Origin: an uncultured Collinsella sp.
GTDB taxonomy: Bacteria; Actinomycetota; Coriobacteriia; Coriobacteriales; Coriobacteriaceae
Reading direction: 5' to 3'
Length of the DNA: 25,247 bases
Assembly: GCA_902467875.1 (NCBI GenBank)
Contig: CABQWP010000027.1
Coordinates: 1-25,247 of the forward strand
Within the stretch, counting starts at the first letter, position 1. Every line of letters starts with the position of its first letter. Shown piece by piece: positions 15,805 through 22,617 of the stretch. Below the pieces are notes generated by a model that was given only the letters and a program-made list of their open reading frames with translations, ran no database searches and was not told the origin of the DNA. Made by a program: the position numbers and the translations under genes.

Positions 15805-17145
15805 GTGAAGTCCCTCACCTCTTTTGCAAAGCGCTCAGCCCAGCTTGCCGCCGGCTTTGTCTGCGCTATCGCCCTTGCCGCTGGCGCGCCCACCGTCGCC
15901 GGCGCCCAAGTGCTCACGACCGACAATGTTTGCGGCAAAACCGCCGATGCGCGCGGCATCACGGCCGAAAACCTGCCCGATATCGATGCGACCAATGCCC
16001 TCGTCATGGGCAAAGACGGCACCGTCTACTATGGGCGCGGCGCCGATGAGCAGGTCAAGATTGCCTCGATCACCAAGGTCATGACCGCAATCCTAACCGT
16101 CGAGAATTGCAAGATGGACGAGAAGGTCACGGTGAGCAACGCCGCAGCCACCGTGGGTAATTCGACCGCCGGCTTGCTCGAAGGCGACGAGCTTACCGTG
16201 GAGCAGGCACTGCGCGGCCTGATGATTCCCTCGGGCAACGACGCCGCCATCGTGCTCGCCGAATATGTGGGCAAGAAAATCGACCCTAAGACCAAAGACG
16301 CCGAGGCCACATTTGTGAAGGCCATGAACGAGCGCGCTAAGAAGCTCGGCTGCACCGGTACGCTTTTTGAAAACCCGCATGGTCTGGACTTTGATGAGTG
16401 GGCTGGCGATATGCACTCAACCGCACACGACGTAGCGCTGATGATGCAGGAGGCCATGAAAAACGACACGATCCGCGAGGTCGTAGCGAGCGAGGATTCC
16501 TGGATCGAAGTCACGGGCGCCGACGGCACCGACCATTCGCATTCCATGGACACGCATAACTATTTGCTGGGCCAAGATGGCAACATCGGTGGCAAGACCG
16601 GCACCACCGACGACGCGGGCTATTGCTTTACGAGCGCCTACAACCGCGACGGCGACGAGATCTACACCGTTATTTTGAACTCCACCACCACCGATCAGCG
16701 CTTTACCGATACCGCCACCCTTGCCAACTGGTACTACGGCCACAAGGTGACGGTCGCAATCGCCAACACGCAGGAAAAGACCGCCAACGGCAACCCGCTT
16801 ATGGCGCGCATTGGCCAAACCGACTGGACGGATAAGACAATCGACGCCACACTCGCCGATCCTACGGCGCAAGCGACCGTGTTTTCCCTTGCCGGCGAGG
16901 TGACCGAAAAGGTTAGCTACGACGATCTTTCGGGCACGGTGCATGTGGGCGACAAGGTGGGCAGCGTTACTCTCAAGCAGGACGGCACCAAAATCGCCGT
17001 TATGGACCTGGTTGCCGACGAGGAAGGTGCAGGGCCGAATCCCATTGAATGGCTGCTCGTGAAGCTCGATCGCTTGGGCCGCCGCATCGACAACCGCCCG
17101 CTCACAGCCGAGAGCGAGACCGTAGCCAAGGCACCCGAGGTGTAA
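15805..17145 (+). CDS. dacA: Secreted D-alanyl-D-alanine carboxypeptidase (peptidase S11/PBP5-like)
   Basis: This is a penicillin-binding enzyme that trims the terminal D-Ala from peptidoglycan stem peptides outside the membrane. Catalytic motifs in the 446-residue reading are SITK (88-91), SGN (143-145) and KTG (264-266). The signal peptide has a basic start (KSLTSFAKRSAQ), a hydrophobic core and an AGA cleavage site near residue 34. The C-terminus has the extra beta domain and an amphipathic helix (IEWLLVKLDRLGRRI), the usual membrane anchor of PBP5 enzymes. I chose GTG 15805 because it gives a normal signal peptide and follows a TATACT box. In-frame ATGs at 15736 and 15694 remain possible. 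Sequence and family support are strong. Confidence 0.93.
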   Translation: MKSLTSFAKRSAQLAAGFVCAIALAAGAPTVAGAQVLTTDNVCGKTADARGITAENLPDIDATNALVMGKDGTVYYGRGADEQVKIASITKVMTAILTVENCKMDEKVTVSNAAATVGNSTAGLLEGDELTVEQALRGLMIPSGNDAAIVLAEYVGKKIDPKTKDAEATFVKAMNERAKKLGCTGTLFENPHGLDFDEWAGDMHSTAHDVALMMQEAMKNDTIREVVASEDSWIEVTGADGTDHSHSMDTHNYLLGQDGNIGGKTGTTDDAGYCFTSAYNRDGDEIYTVILNSTTTDQRFTDTATLANWYYGHKVTVAIANTQEKTANGNPLMARIGQTDWTDKTIDATLADPTAQATVFSLAGEVTEKVSYDDLSGTVHVGDKVGSVTLKQDGTKIAVMDLVADEEGAGPNPIEWLLVKLDRLGRRIDNRPLTAESETVAKAPEV

Positions 17146-17173
17146 GGTCGAAGAACAATACACTCGCTGAAAG

Positions 17174-17202
17174 GAGGCGTCCAACGGGGCGCCTCATTTT
17201 TT
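17174..17202 (+). terminator. Intrinsic terminator of the carboxypeptidase gene
   Basis: GAGGCG and CGCCTC pair across a ten-base loop (17174-17195), followed by ATTTTTT. It lies 28 bases after the stop codon. Confidence 0.85.
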
Positions 17203-17204
17203 GA

Positions 17205-17295
17205 GGGTTCGAATCCCCAGTTAACATTCTCCTAATCAAAAAAGGGCCCTGAATGGGACCCTTCTTTCAATTCATACTGGCGGAGAGCTGGGGAT
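17205..17295. repeat. Duplicated tRNA-Ser 3' end with terminator, copy 1
   Basis: This 91-bp block matches 17396-17486 in fixed register at an offset of exactly 191 bp, at roughly 80 percent identity by eye. It contains GGGTTCGAATCCCCAG (17205-17220), a terminator stem (17242-17263) and TGGCGGAGAGCTGGGGAT (17278-17295). The last part equals the CCA end and acceptor/T-stem of tRNA-Ser. Beyond it the tRNA sequence is lost, so this copy is a tRNA remnant. Confidence 0.75.
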
Positions 17296-17395
17296 GTCCG
17301 GGCATGCTACGCATGCCCTCCGGCTTCAAAGCCTGGCGGCTTTTCGCCCACGGGCTACAAACGCTTTCGCGTTTGCTTAACGCCCGTGCCCTCTC
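17296..17395. other. Structured non-coding segment between the two tRNA-Ser 3' copies
   Basis: About 100 bases with strong hairpins: GGGCATGC/GCATGCCC (17300-17318) and ACGGGC/GCCCGT (17350-17387), the latter enclosing AAACGC/GCGTTT. The segment is bounded by GCTGGGGAT (17287-17295) and ATCCCCAGC (17404-17412), which are also complementary, so the whole could fold as a branched RNA. No convincing protein gene is present. With its flanks it accounts for the gene-free interval 17146-17468. Confidence 0.5.
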
Positions 17396-17486
17396 GGGTT
17401 CGAATCCCCAGCGCCCTTTCTCGATAATAAAAAAGGGCCCCCGATGGGACCCTTCTTTAAAGTTAAACTGGCGGAGAGCTGGGGAT
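17396..17486. repeat. Duplicated tRNA-Ser 3' end with terminator, copy 2
   Basis: This is the copy attached to the intact tRNA-Ser gene, with GGGTTCGAATCCCCAG (17396-17411), the terminator (17433-17454) and the tRNA 3' end (17469-17486). It has the same internal spacing as copy 1. Confidence 0.75.
17433..17454 (-). terminator. tRNA-Ser terminator
   Basis: On the minus strand AAGGGTCCC pairs with GGGGCCCTT around an ATCG loop, followed by TTTTATTATC. It starts 15 bases after the tRNA 3' end. A near copy lies at 17242-17263. Confidence 0.85.
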
Positions 17487-17559
17487 TCGAACCCCAGATG
17501 CCCTTTTGGGGCATACTCGCTTAGCAGGCGAGCACCTTCGGCCTCTCGGTCAGCTCTCC
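17469..17559 (-). tRNA. tRNA-Ser(GCT)
   Basis: The gene folds as a class II tRNA. The acceptor GGAGAGC/GCTCTCC is followed by discriminator G and an encoded CCA. The anticodon loop CTGCTAA carries GCT, reading AGC and AGT codons. A long variable arm (ATGCCCC/GGGGCAT-type) and the T arm CTGGGGTTCGAATCCCCAG are present. It sits just downstream of the AAA+ ATPase gene, with its own promoter at 17574-17602 and terminator at 17433-17454. Its 3' end is duplicated at 17278-17295. Confidence 0.95.
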
Positions 17560-17573
17560 GTAACAGCCGTTCT

Positions 17574-17602
17574 ATAGTAACCAAACAGTCGAGGATGGGC
17601 AA
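17574..17602 (-). promoter_or_regulatory. tRNA-Ser promoter
   Basis: On the minus strand TTGCCC (17597-17602) and TACTAT (17574-17579) are separated by 17 bases, and the -10 ends 15 bases before the tRNA 5' end. Confidence 0.6.
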
Positions 17603-17627
17603 GAGGGAATTTGGAGCGATTCCATTT

Positions 17628-18710
17628 TTACCTTTCCCGCACCGCCTCCAACAAATAGTCGCGCATATACGGAATTGCAAACGAAACACAGCCATAGCCC
17701 GCAGGCTCAATCAACCCCGCATCGATGAGACGTTTACGATACGAGCCGACCTTGTTCGCCGGCAACCCCATCTTCTTGGCGATATCACCGTTGGCAATCT
17801 CATCACCCTCGCATTGAGCCATTGCCGCGAGATACTGAAACTGTCGCTCTGAAACCCTGCGCAGCGCCGGGGCAATCACCATAGCATTAAAGCTATCAAG
17901 AGCCGCTTGGATACCTTTACGCGCGGACCCTTCGTTCACGCTCTCCGCCCCGCTGCGCGCAGCAACCTGCCAAGCGTAATATCCGACCAACTGGACCATA
18001 AAGGGATAGCCTGCTGAAGCCTTTGTTAATAGCTCAGCGGCGTCTTCATCGAGCTCCTTGCCCGCTCGTCTCATTGTATCCTCAAGCGATCCACCGACTT
18101 CAAAATCGGAGAGACGAGTGAGTTCGATATGTTTTGCCCGCTGAAGGAAGGTAAGGGTATCATCAACCACCACGCCATCCACCGATGTTGGCAAGCCGGC
18201 GAATGCAAAAGCGACATTCGCCCCTTGGCGAATCAAAAGCTGCATCTCATTGCCCAGCTCGCGCATTTCCTCAGTTGAGGCATCCTGAATCTCGTCGAGC
18301 GTAATGAGCAGACCTCCGCGCTTCGCGGCATCGTACATTGCCTCGCCCAGATGAGATGCCGACTTCGATACCTCAACGGAGCCAAGGCTGACTCCTAGAA
18401 TTGATGGGGAAATCGACATTGACTCAAGACGAACATTTCGCTGTAGAGCCTCGAGGATTCTACTGCAAAAACCGGCATTCGAGGCGACGTCAACAACCTC
18501 GAATCCTTTTTTTCGCGCAAGATCACCCAATGCATTGAGAAGCACCGTTTTACCTGTGCCTCGGACGCCCGAGATGCGCATGAGTCGATCGGGAGCACCA
18601 GGACCATTCTCAAGGGCCTCGGCAAAATCATCCAAAACAGCGTCACGTCCGATAAGCTCAGGCGGATTCATGCCCGCCGTTGGCTTAAAGGGATTAATGG
18701 CTTTCGACAT
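17628..18710 (-). CDS. AAA+ ATPase with C-terminal winged-helix-like domain (360 aa)
   Basis: This is a P-loop ATPase with the layout of Orc1/Cdc6-like AAA proteins (AAA_16 type). Walker A is GVRGTGKT (48-55), Walker B is LLITLDE (134-140), a sensor-1-like strand FAFAGLPTS lies at 168-176, and GYPFMVQLVGYYAWQVA lies near 234-250. The last 75 residues (from RRVSERQFQYLAAMA, including NKVGSYRKRLIDAGLIEP) look like a winged helix-turn-helix. The start at 18710 is set by AGGAGG five bases before the ATG. A six-copy repeat array lies immediately upstream. By eye its composition is more AT-rich than its neighbours, and it sits beside a tRNA gene, both signs of possible acquisition. The specific function is unknown; DNA or nucleoprotein handling is inferred. 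Confidence 0.75.
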   Translation of the reverse strand: MSKAINPFKPTAGMNPPELIGRDAVLDDFAEALENGPGAPDRLMRISGVRGTGKTVLLNALGDLARKKGFEVVDVASNAGFCSRILEALQRNVRLESMSISPSILGVSLGSVEVSKSASHLGEAMYDAAKRGGLLITLDEIQDASTEEMRELGNEMQLLIRQGANVAFAFAGLPTSVDGVVVDDTLTFLQRAKHIELTRLSDFEVGGSLEDTMRRAGKELDEDAAELLTKASAGYPFMVQLVGYYAWQVAARSGAESVNEGSARKGIQAALDSFNAMVIAPALRRVSERQFQYLAAMAQCEGDEIANGDIAKKMGLPANKVGSYRKRLIDAGLIEPAGYGCVSFAIPYMRDYLLEAVRER

Positions 18711-18729
18711 TCGACCCTCCTCTGCTAGT

Positions 18730-18783
18730 TTTAACAACTTTAACAAAGTTTAGCAACTTTAGCAGAGTTTAACAGGTTTAGCA
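18730..18783. repeat. Six-copy TTTARCA direct repeat array (iteron-like)
   Basis: TTTAACA or TTTAGCA (TGYTAAA on the gene strand) occurs at 18730, 18739, 18749, 18758, 18768 and 18777. The spacing alternates 9 and 10 bases, so the array is three 19-bp double units. It ends 19 bases before the start codon of the AAA+ ATPase, just upstream of the ribosome site. The regular phasing suggests cooperative binding of a protein along one DNA face, possibly the ATPase itself. Confidence 0.8.
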
Positions 18784-18881
18784 GACCTAGCCGCTTTTGA
18801 CCTTACCGGTCCTGCTGGAGCCACCCACTTGAGCAAATACAAATGGCTCCATTCAATTTGTCGGCAACCTGCTCGATACAG

Positions 18882-18915
18882 TAATTCGTACTTTAATTCG
18901 CTACGACTTAATTCG
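18882..18915. repeat. Three TAATTCG repeats upstream of the ATPase gene
   Basis: TAATTCG occurs at 18882, 18894 and 18909 in an AT-rich stretch, followed by GTTATACC (GGTATAAC on the minus strand, -10-like). It may be promoter or regulator sequence for the ATPase gene. The rest of 18784-19031 shows no gene. Confidence 0.4.
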
Positions 18916-19031
18916 TTATACCTTATCTATACGCAAATGTTCCCGGTACGCCGGCAGCAGTAGCCCCTTCGTTTTGTCGGCATGGTGAGCAAATGGGATG
19001 ACAAGCGCGGTCCAGCCCTTCTATGCTGCCC

Positions 19032-21473
19032 CTACCCCAGCGAGCGGTTGAGGGAGCCGAGCTCATCGTTACCCATGGTGCGCCACATTTGATAGATGCA
19101 GCCGCGCGCCAAGAAAAAGAAGCCGTTGTCGACGAGTTGCACGGCGGCATCCGCGAGTTGATTGGTCACGGCGGGCACCGGCGGCAGCTCAAGACCTGCC
19201 TTGCGGATGGTCTCGACAGCCTCCTCAAACGTGGGCGGTTTGATGACGCCCATCTCGTTCATAAGGCCCTGCATTTCCTCCTGCGCACTGCCGCCCGACT
19301 CCTCGCCGCGCGGCACCAGGCGATAACATGCCAGCGCCAGCTCGAGCTGGTCGCAGTTCCAGTAGGCGAATGCCAGGCGATAGAACAGGTAACCGATCGA
19401 AGGCCGGTCGCTGGCAATGCGCAGGCCGTGACGCGCTACCTCGATAATCTCGTCATAACGCTCCAGGCGTGTTAGCACGTTAATCAGGGCAAAGTGAGAC
19501 TGCATGGACGAGCGCGCCAAGTCGTAGAGACGGCGCACCTCGGGCAGCGCACGCTCAAAGTCCTCTTGTTCGGCGTAAAAGCTGCAAATCTCGTGCTGGG
19601 CAAAATACAGCGCATCGGGAGCGCGAAGGATACGCACGGAACGGTCCTCCTCCATCACCGGCAGCACCATGCGCACCAGCTGGTTGTCGCAGAACTGGGT
19701 CTGCACTGGGCCCGTCGCCAAAAGCTCAGCAACAGTACACTTGGCTTCCAGCTCCTCGACAAGGCGAGAAAAGCCCTCGAAAGCACCGGCTCGGTCAACT
19801 TTGGATTGCTCGCGCAGCTCGACGACACGGGCGACATACGGATCGTTGTCCTCCTCCATGACCTCAAGCTCGTCAGCCGTATCAGCGAGCAGCAGATCGC
19901 GAAGCGCAGGCGGCAATGGACGATGGTCATCGCGTGGTCGGGCGTGAACCTCTGCAGGCTCAATCATGTCCGGCGCATCTGCCTCATATGCCTCGAGCAA
20001 ATGCTTGCAGGGCATGTCGTCCATATCCATGCTCTCAAGATCCTTGGCGACAGAAACGCAATCGGCCAGATAAGCCGCACGGCCAAAGGAGTACGTTTTA
20101 ACAACGCGCTCGCCCTGCTCGCCGTCGGGAGCCGCAATCTGCACGTAGCAGCGCGTGATGCAAGCACCCGAAGCAAAGCAAGCCGCCGCGAGTGTAAGCG
20201 CAATACGCGCATCGTGCTCGGTGGCCCATGCTGCGCGCTTAGACTCATCTACCTCGCGCCAGGCGTCATCTTGAGCATCGTATTCGCGCCGCGGCATAGC
20301 ATCGACAACCGTGCGGCCAAATCGCACCAGCATGATGCCCTCGGCGACGTTCGCTCGATAGGTGTAATCGAGCCGCGTGACCACGTTGAGCGCTTCTACG
20401 ATACGTGCAAAGCGGGTGCGAACGTCCCACTCTCCACCCGGCTGGCACGCAACCGTCCCCGGCTTGGCCCACGGGTTGTCATTCGACAGCGTTTCGAGCA
20501 AGCGAGGAACGTCGTTTGTCGTCTTGCTGATATGCCATAGGTCGAAGAGCGAGCAGCCCTCAAAGCTTGGCGACGAGGCAACGGGGCCCAACCCTGCTCC
20601 AATACGCTCAAGGATGCCCGATAGGCGGTTCAGGCGGCACTCGACGGCAAGCAGGGTATCGATCTCGTCCTGGTCCAGCAGGCTACGGTCAAAATTGAGA
20701 TAGAAGAGCCTCGAGCGATCGATGCGCGCCAGGCTCATTTCGGTTTTAGCCGCTATGGTGCGCAGGCGTGGCAGATTAACTTCGCCCATCAAAGCGGCGG
20801 CATAGCGCTCAATGCCACTTGGATTATCTGTATGGTCAATGCGGTAGAGCAACGTTTCAATTGCATCGGGCAGCGGCGTGGAATCAAAACCCAGCAGTAC
20901 CTCAACCGGCTCGGGGAGTTTTACAAGTTTGATCTTGTCGACGGCATTTTTCATGCCCTCGTCGAGGCCGTCACCGTTTGCCGTGCTTGAGATGGAGTTT
21001 TCAGAATCGGCGAATATCACGTAACGCAAGAACATCGAGGCCATGAACTCGCCGTAGCGAAGGCTGCGCGTCGAATTCCACGTCTCGCGATCGGATTGTT
21101 CGCGCATGGTTCCTTCGGGAGAGCCGATGACTCGCGCCCGGGAGCGCATCGTCCCATCGGTACCCCTGACTGCAATCTCACCGATGTTGGAATCGGACTC
21201 GTCAAGAATCAGCTGCATGTCGGGATCGTCGGGCAGCGATACTTCGTTAACGGGACGGTCCACCTTATAGACCTCACCCGAAACGCTCACGTAGCCCAAA
21301 AGCGACACATGGCTTTTGCCGACGAATTCGACGACATAGCATGATTCATGCGGGTCCTCGCCAAAGAGCTTCCAAACCACGCCATACGAGCGTCCCGCAG
21401 GCTGCTCGGGCATGGCCGGAAAGCGCTTTTTGGGATCAAGAAACCTGAGCTTGTATGTCGGACGCTCTGCCAC
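19032..21473 (-). CDS. Unknown 813-residue protein with TPR-like C-terminal part
   Basis: I do not recognise this protein. It has no signal peptide or membrane span and is acidic overall. The first 120 residues look beta-rich (YGVVWKLFGEDPHESCYVVEF, SHVSLLGYVSVSGEVYKVD). The middle is mixed helical, and residues about 620-722 read as helical repeats of TPR type (YFAQHEICSFYAEQEDFERAL, LFYRLAFAYWNCDQLELALACY). The start is GTG at 21473 with CAGGGTGAT upstream; no better start is seen. The gene is flanked by tRNA genes and the AAA+ ATPase and seems monocistronic. A scaffold or regulatory role would be a guess. The reading frame itself is convincing because of length, codon use and a normal start region. 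Confidence 0.75.
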   Translation of the reverse strand: MAERPTYKLRFLDPKKRFPAMPEQPAGRSYGVVWKLFGEDPHESCYVVEFVGKSHVSLLGYVSVSGEVYKVDRPVNEVSLPDDPDMQLILDESDSNIGEIAVRGTDGTMRSRARVIGSPEGTMREQSDRETWNSTRSLRYGEFMASMFLRYVIFADSENSISSTANGDGLDEGMKNAVDKIKLVKLPEPVEVLLGFDSTPLPDAIETLLYRIDHTDNPSGIERYAAALMGEVNLPRLRTIAAKTEMSLARIDRSRLFYLNFDRSLLDQDEIDTLLAVECRLNRLSGILERIGAGLGPVASSPSFEGCSLFDLWHISKTTNDVPRLLETLSNDNPWAKPGTVACQPGGEWDVRTRFARIVEALNVVTRLDYTYRANVAEGIMLVRFGRTVVDAMPRREYDAQDDAWREVDESKRAAWATEHDARIALTLAAACFASGACITRCYVQIAAPDGEQGERVVKTYSFGRAAYLADCVSVAKDLESMDMDDMPCKHLLEAYEADAPDMIEPAEVHARPRDDHRPLPPALRDLLLADTADELEVMEEDNDPYVARVVELREQSKVDRAGAFEGFSRLVEELEAKCTVAELLATGPVQTQFCDNQLVRMVLPVMEEDRSVRILRAPDALYFAQHEICSFYAEQEDFERALPEVRRLYDLARSSMQSHFALINVLTRLERYDEIIEVARHGLRIASDRPSIGYLFYRLAFAYWNCDQLELALACYRLVPRGEESGGSAQEEMQGLMNEMGVIKPPTFEEAVETIRKAGLELPPVPAVTNQLADAAVQLVDNGFFFLARGCIYQMWRTMGNDELGSLNRSLG

Positions 21474-21613
21474 GAAATATCACCCTGATCGGTCGTCTAA
21501 AGAAAGAGCGCGCCACGGGCTCACCGAGGCGCATACTCGAAATCTTACACGAGTCGATGAGAAATAGTCCCCTTTGACCGAGGTTCGAATCCATGCGGTG
21601 TTTACGTAAAAGA

Positions 21614-21637
21614 AAAGCCCCCGTTGCCGGAGGCTTT
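21614..21637 (-). terminator. Terminator of the first tRNA-Arg
   Basis: AAAGCCTCCG and CGGGGGCTTT pair around a GCAA loop on the minus strand, followed by TCTTTTACG. It starts 10 bases past the tRNA 3' end. Just beyond it, 21584-21593 reads GGTTCGAATC on the plus strand, a T-arm-like fragment. Confidence 0.85.
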
Positions 21638-21647
21638 CAATTTCGAT

Positions 21648-21724
21648 TGGTGCGGCGTATAGGATTCGAACCTATGACGTTCTGATTCGTAGTCAGACCC
21701 TCTATCCAGCTGAGGTAACGCCGC
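21648..21724 (-). tRNA. tRNA-Arg(ACG), copy 1
   Basis: The cloverleaf has acceptor GCGGCGT/ACGCCGC, discriminator A and an encoded CCA. The anticodon stem TCTGA/TCAGA encloses CTACGAA, giving ACG (expected to be read as ICG for CGN arginine codons). The T loop is TTCGAAT. It is identical over the mature tRNA to the copy at 21913-21989. Confidence 0.96.
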
Positions 21725-21736
21725 GACTTGTTGATT

Positions 21737-21765
21737 ATTATGCACATCGACTGAATAAATGTCAA
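21737..21765 (-). promoter_or_regulatory. Strong promoter of tRNA-Arg copy 1
   Basis: On the minus strand a perfect TTGACA (21760-21765) and CATAAT (21737-21742) are separated by 17 bases. The -10 ends 12 bases before the tRNA 5' end. Confidence 0.85.
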
Positions 21766-21878
21766 GCATTTTTCGAAAAAAGTTATCAAATTTGATTTTT
21801 ACTCATTTGACGCAGTCAATCGACTCGATACTTTCAAACACGGCAAAAGCAACTTCTCAAGTATATCGACATATAAGA

Positions 21879-21902
21879 AAAGCCTCCGTTACCGGAGGCT
21901 TT
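21879..21902 (-). terminator. Terminator of the second tRNA-Arg
   Basis: A perfect 10-bp stem, AAAGCCTCCG/CGGAGGCTTT, around a GTAA loop on the minus strand, followed by TCTTATATG. It is closely related to the terminator at 21614-21637. Confidence 0.85.
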
Positions 21903-21912
21903 AAAGTTCAGT

Positions 21913-21989
21913 TGGTGCGGCGTATAGGATTCGAACCTATGACGTTCTGATTCGTAGTCAGACCCTCTATCCAGCTGAGGTAACGCCGC
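21913..21989 (-). tRNA. tRNA-Arg(ACG), copy 2
   Basis: Same sequence and cloverleaf as the copy at 21648-21724, including the encoded CCA. It lies 188 bases upstream of that copy and has its own promoter and terminator, so the two are separate transcription units rather than one precursor. Confidence 0.96.
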
Positions 21990-22001
21990 AGCGCAAGACA
22001 T

Positions 22002-22030
22002 ATAAAACCACTTTAGCTTATTGGAGTCAA
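22002..22030 (-). promoter_or_regulatory. Promoter of tRNA-Arg copy 2
   Basis: On the minus strand TTGACT (22025-22030) and TTTTAT (22002-22007) are separated by 17 bases, about 12 bases before the tRNA 5' end. Confidence 0.65.
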
Positions 22031-22066
22031 GCACAATCTCAAACTTTTTTGTGGAACGCAGTTTTG

Positions 22067-22444
22067 TCATGCTGCTCCGCATATACCGCCGTTCCCCGTA
22101 CGATCGATTGGCTTTTCGATCACGTCAAACTTAGCATCAAGTTCCCTCAGGAGCGATCTCACCCGCTGGGCACAATCATAATCGGCAAACGAGATGCTCA
22201 GCATGCGCGCGACCTGGTTGGAAGTCCCAACTCCATAGAAGTGCTCCAGCGCCACAAGTCCCTCGTGCGTCACAAAGGTCTCGACCACATGCGGCGACTC
22301 CTCAAAGCACCATTGGGTCAACGGTCCCTCGCTCGTCTGTCGAACCACTAGGCCACCCATGCCAGACGGCTCACACGTTACAAGCAGGTACTCCCCGCCC
22401 TCGTCGCTCTCAAACAAAACCACCCGATCATCAAACAGCTCCAT
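22067..22444 (-). CDS. Unknown 125-residue protein, possibly SOS-controlled
   Basis: I do not recognise this small, acidic, soluble protein. It begins with beta-like sequence (RVVLFESDEGGEYLLVTCE) and ends in a helical part (CAQRVRSLLRELDAKFDVIEK) with a Gly-rich tail. There is no signal peptide, span or known catalytic motif. The start is well supported by AAAGGGG six bases before the ATG. A GAAC-N4-GTTC site typical of LexA in Gram-positive bacteria lies about 60 bases upstream, so it may be induced by DNA damage; that link is inference. It lies downstream of serS, behind the serS terminator, and upstream of tRNA-Arg copy 2. Confidence 0.75.
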   Translation of the reverse strand: MELFDDRVVLFESDEGGEYLLVTCEPSGMGGLVVRQTSEGPLTQWCFEESPHVVETFVTHEGLVALEHFYGVGTSNQVARMLSISFADYDCAQRVRSLLRELDAKFDVIEKPIDRTGNGGICGAA

Positions 22445-22495
22445 CGCGTCCCCTTTCTCTCGCTCTTATTTAGCAAAAGCATAGCAGGTAGATGG

Positions 22496-22516
22496 CTGTA
22501 TACAGAACAGTTGTTC
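22496..22516. promoter_or_regulatory. LexA-type SOS box with adjacent palindrome
   Basis: GAACAGTTGTTC (22505-22516) fits the GAAC-N4-GTTC core bound by LexA/DinR in Bacillus and actinobacteria. The palindrome CTGTATACAG (22496-22505) abuts it. Both lie 52-72 bases upstream of the 125-residue gene, where a -35 region would fall (a possible -10, TATGCT, is at 22478-22483 on the minus strand). Confidence 0.5.
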
Positions 22517-22570
22517 GTGTGTTTTCTATTGAGCTGTCCGCACGGCATGGTATGGACCTGCGCACGAAAT

Positions 22571-22594
22571 AGGGCGCCCCCGAAGGAGCGCCCT
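22571..22594 (-). terminator. serS terminator
   Basis: On the minus strand AGGGCGCTCC and GGGGCGCCCT pair around a stable TTCG tetraloop, 23 bases after the serS stop. The following T run is short (ATTTCG). Confidence 0.75.
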
Positions 22595-22617
22595 TGCATA
22601 TCCCCTATGCAGCCAAC

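Noticed and set aside
14912..17145. Vancomycin-resistance cluster
   Set aside because: Only VanRS-like regulators and a PBP5-type enzyme are present; vanH, vanA/B-type ligase and vanX are absent.
17253..17852. 199-codon plus-strand frame across tRNA-Ser
   Set aside because: It runs through the tRNA, its terminator and the end of the ATPase gene, so it cannot be a real protein gene.
18730..18783. CRISPR array
   Set aside because: The units are 7 bp with 2-3 bp between them, far too short for repeats and spacers, and no cas gene is near.
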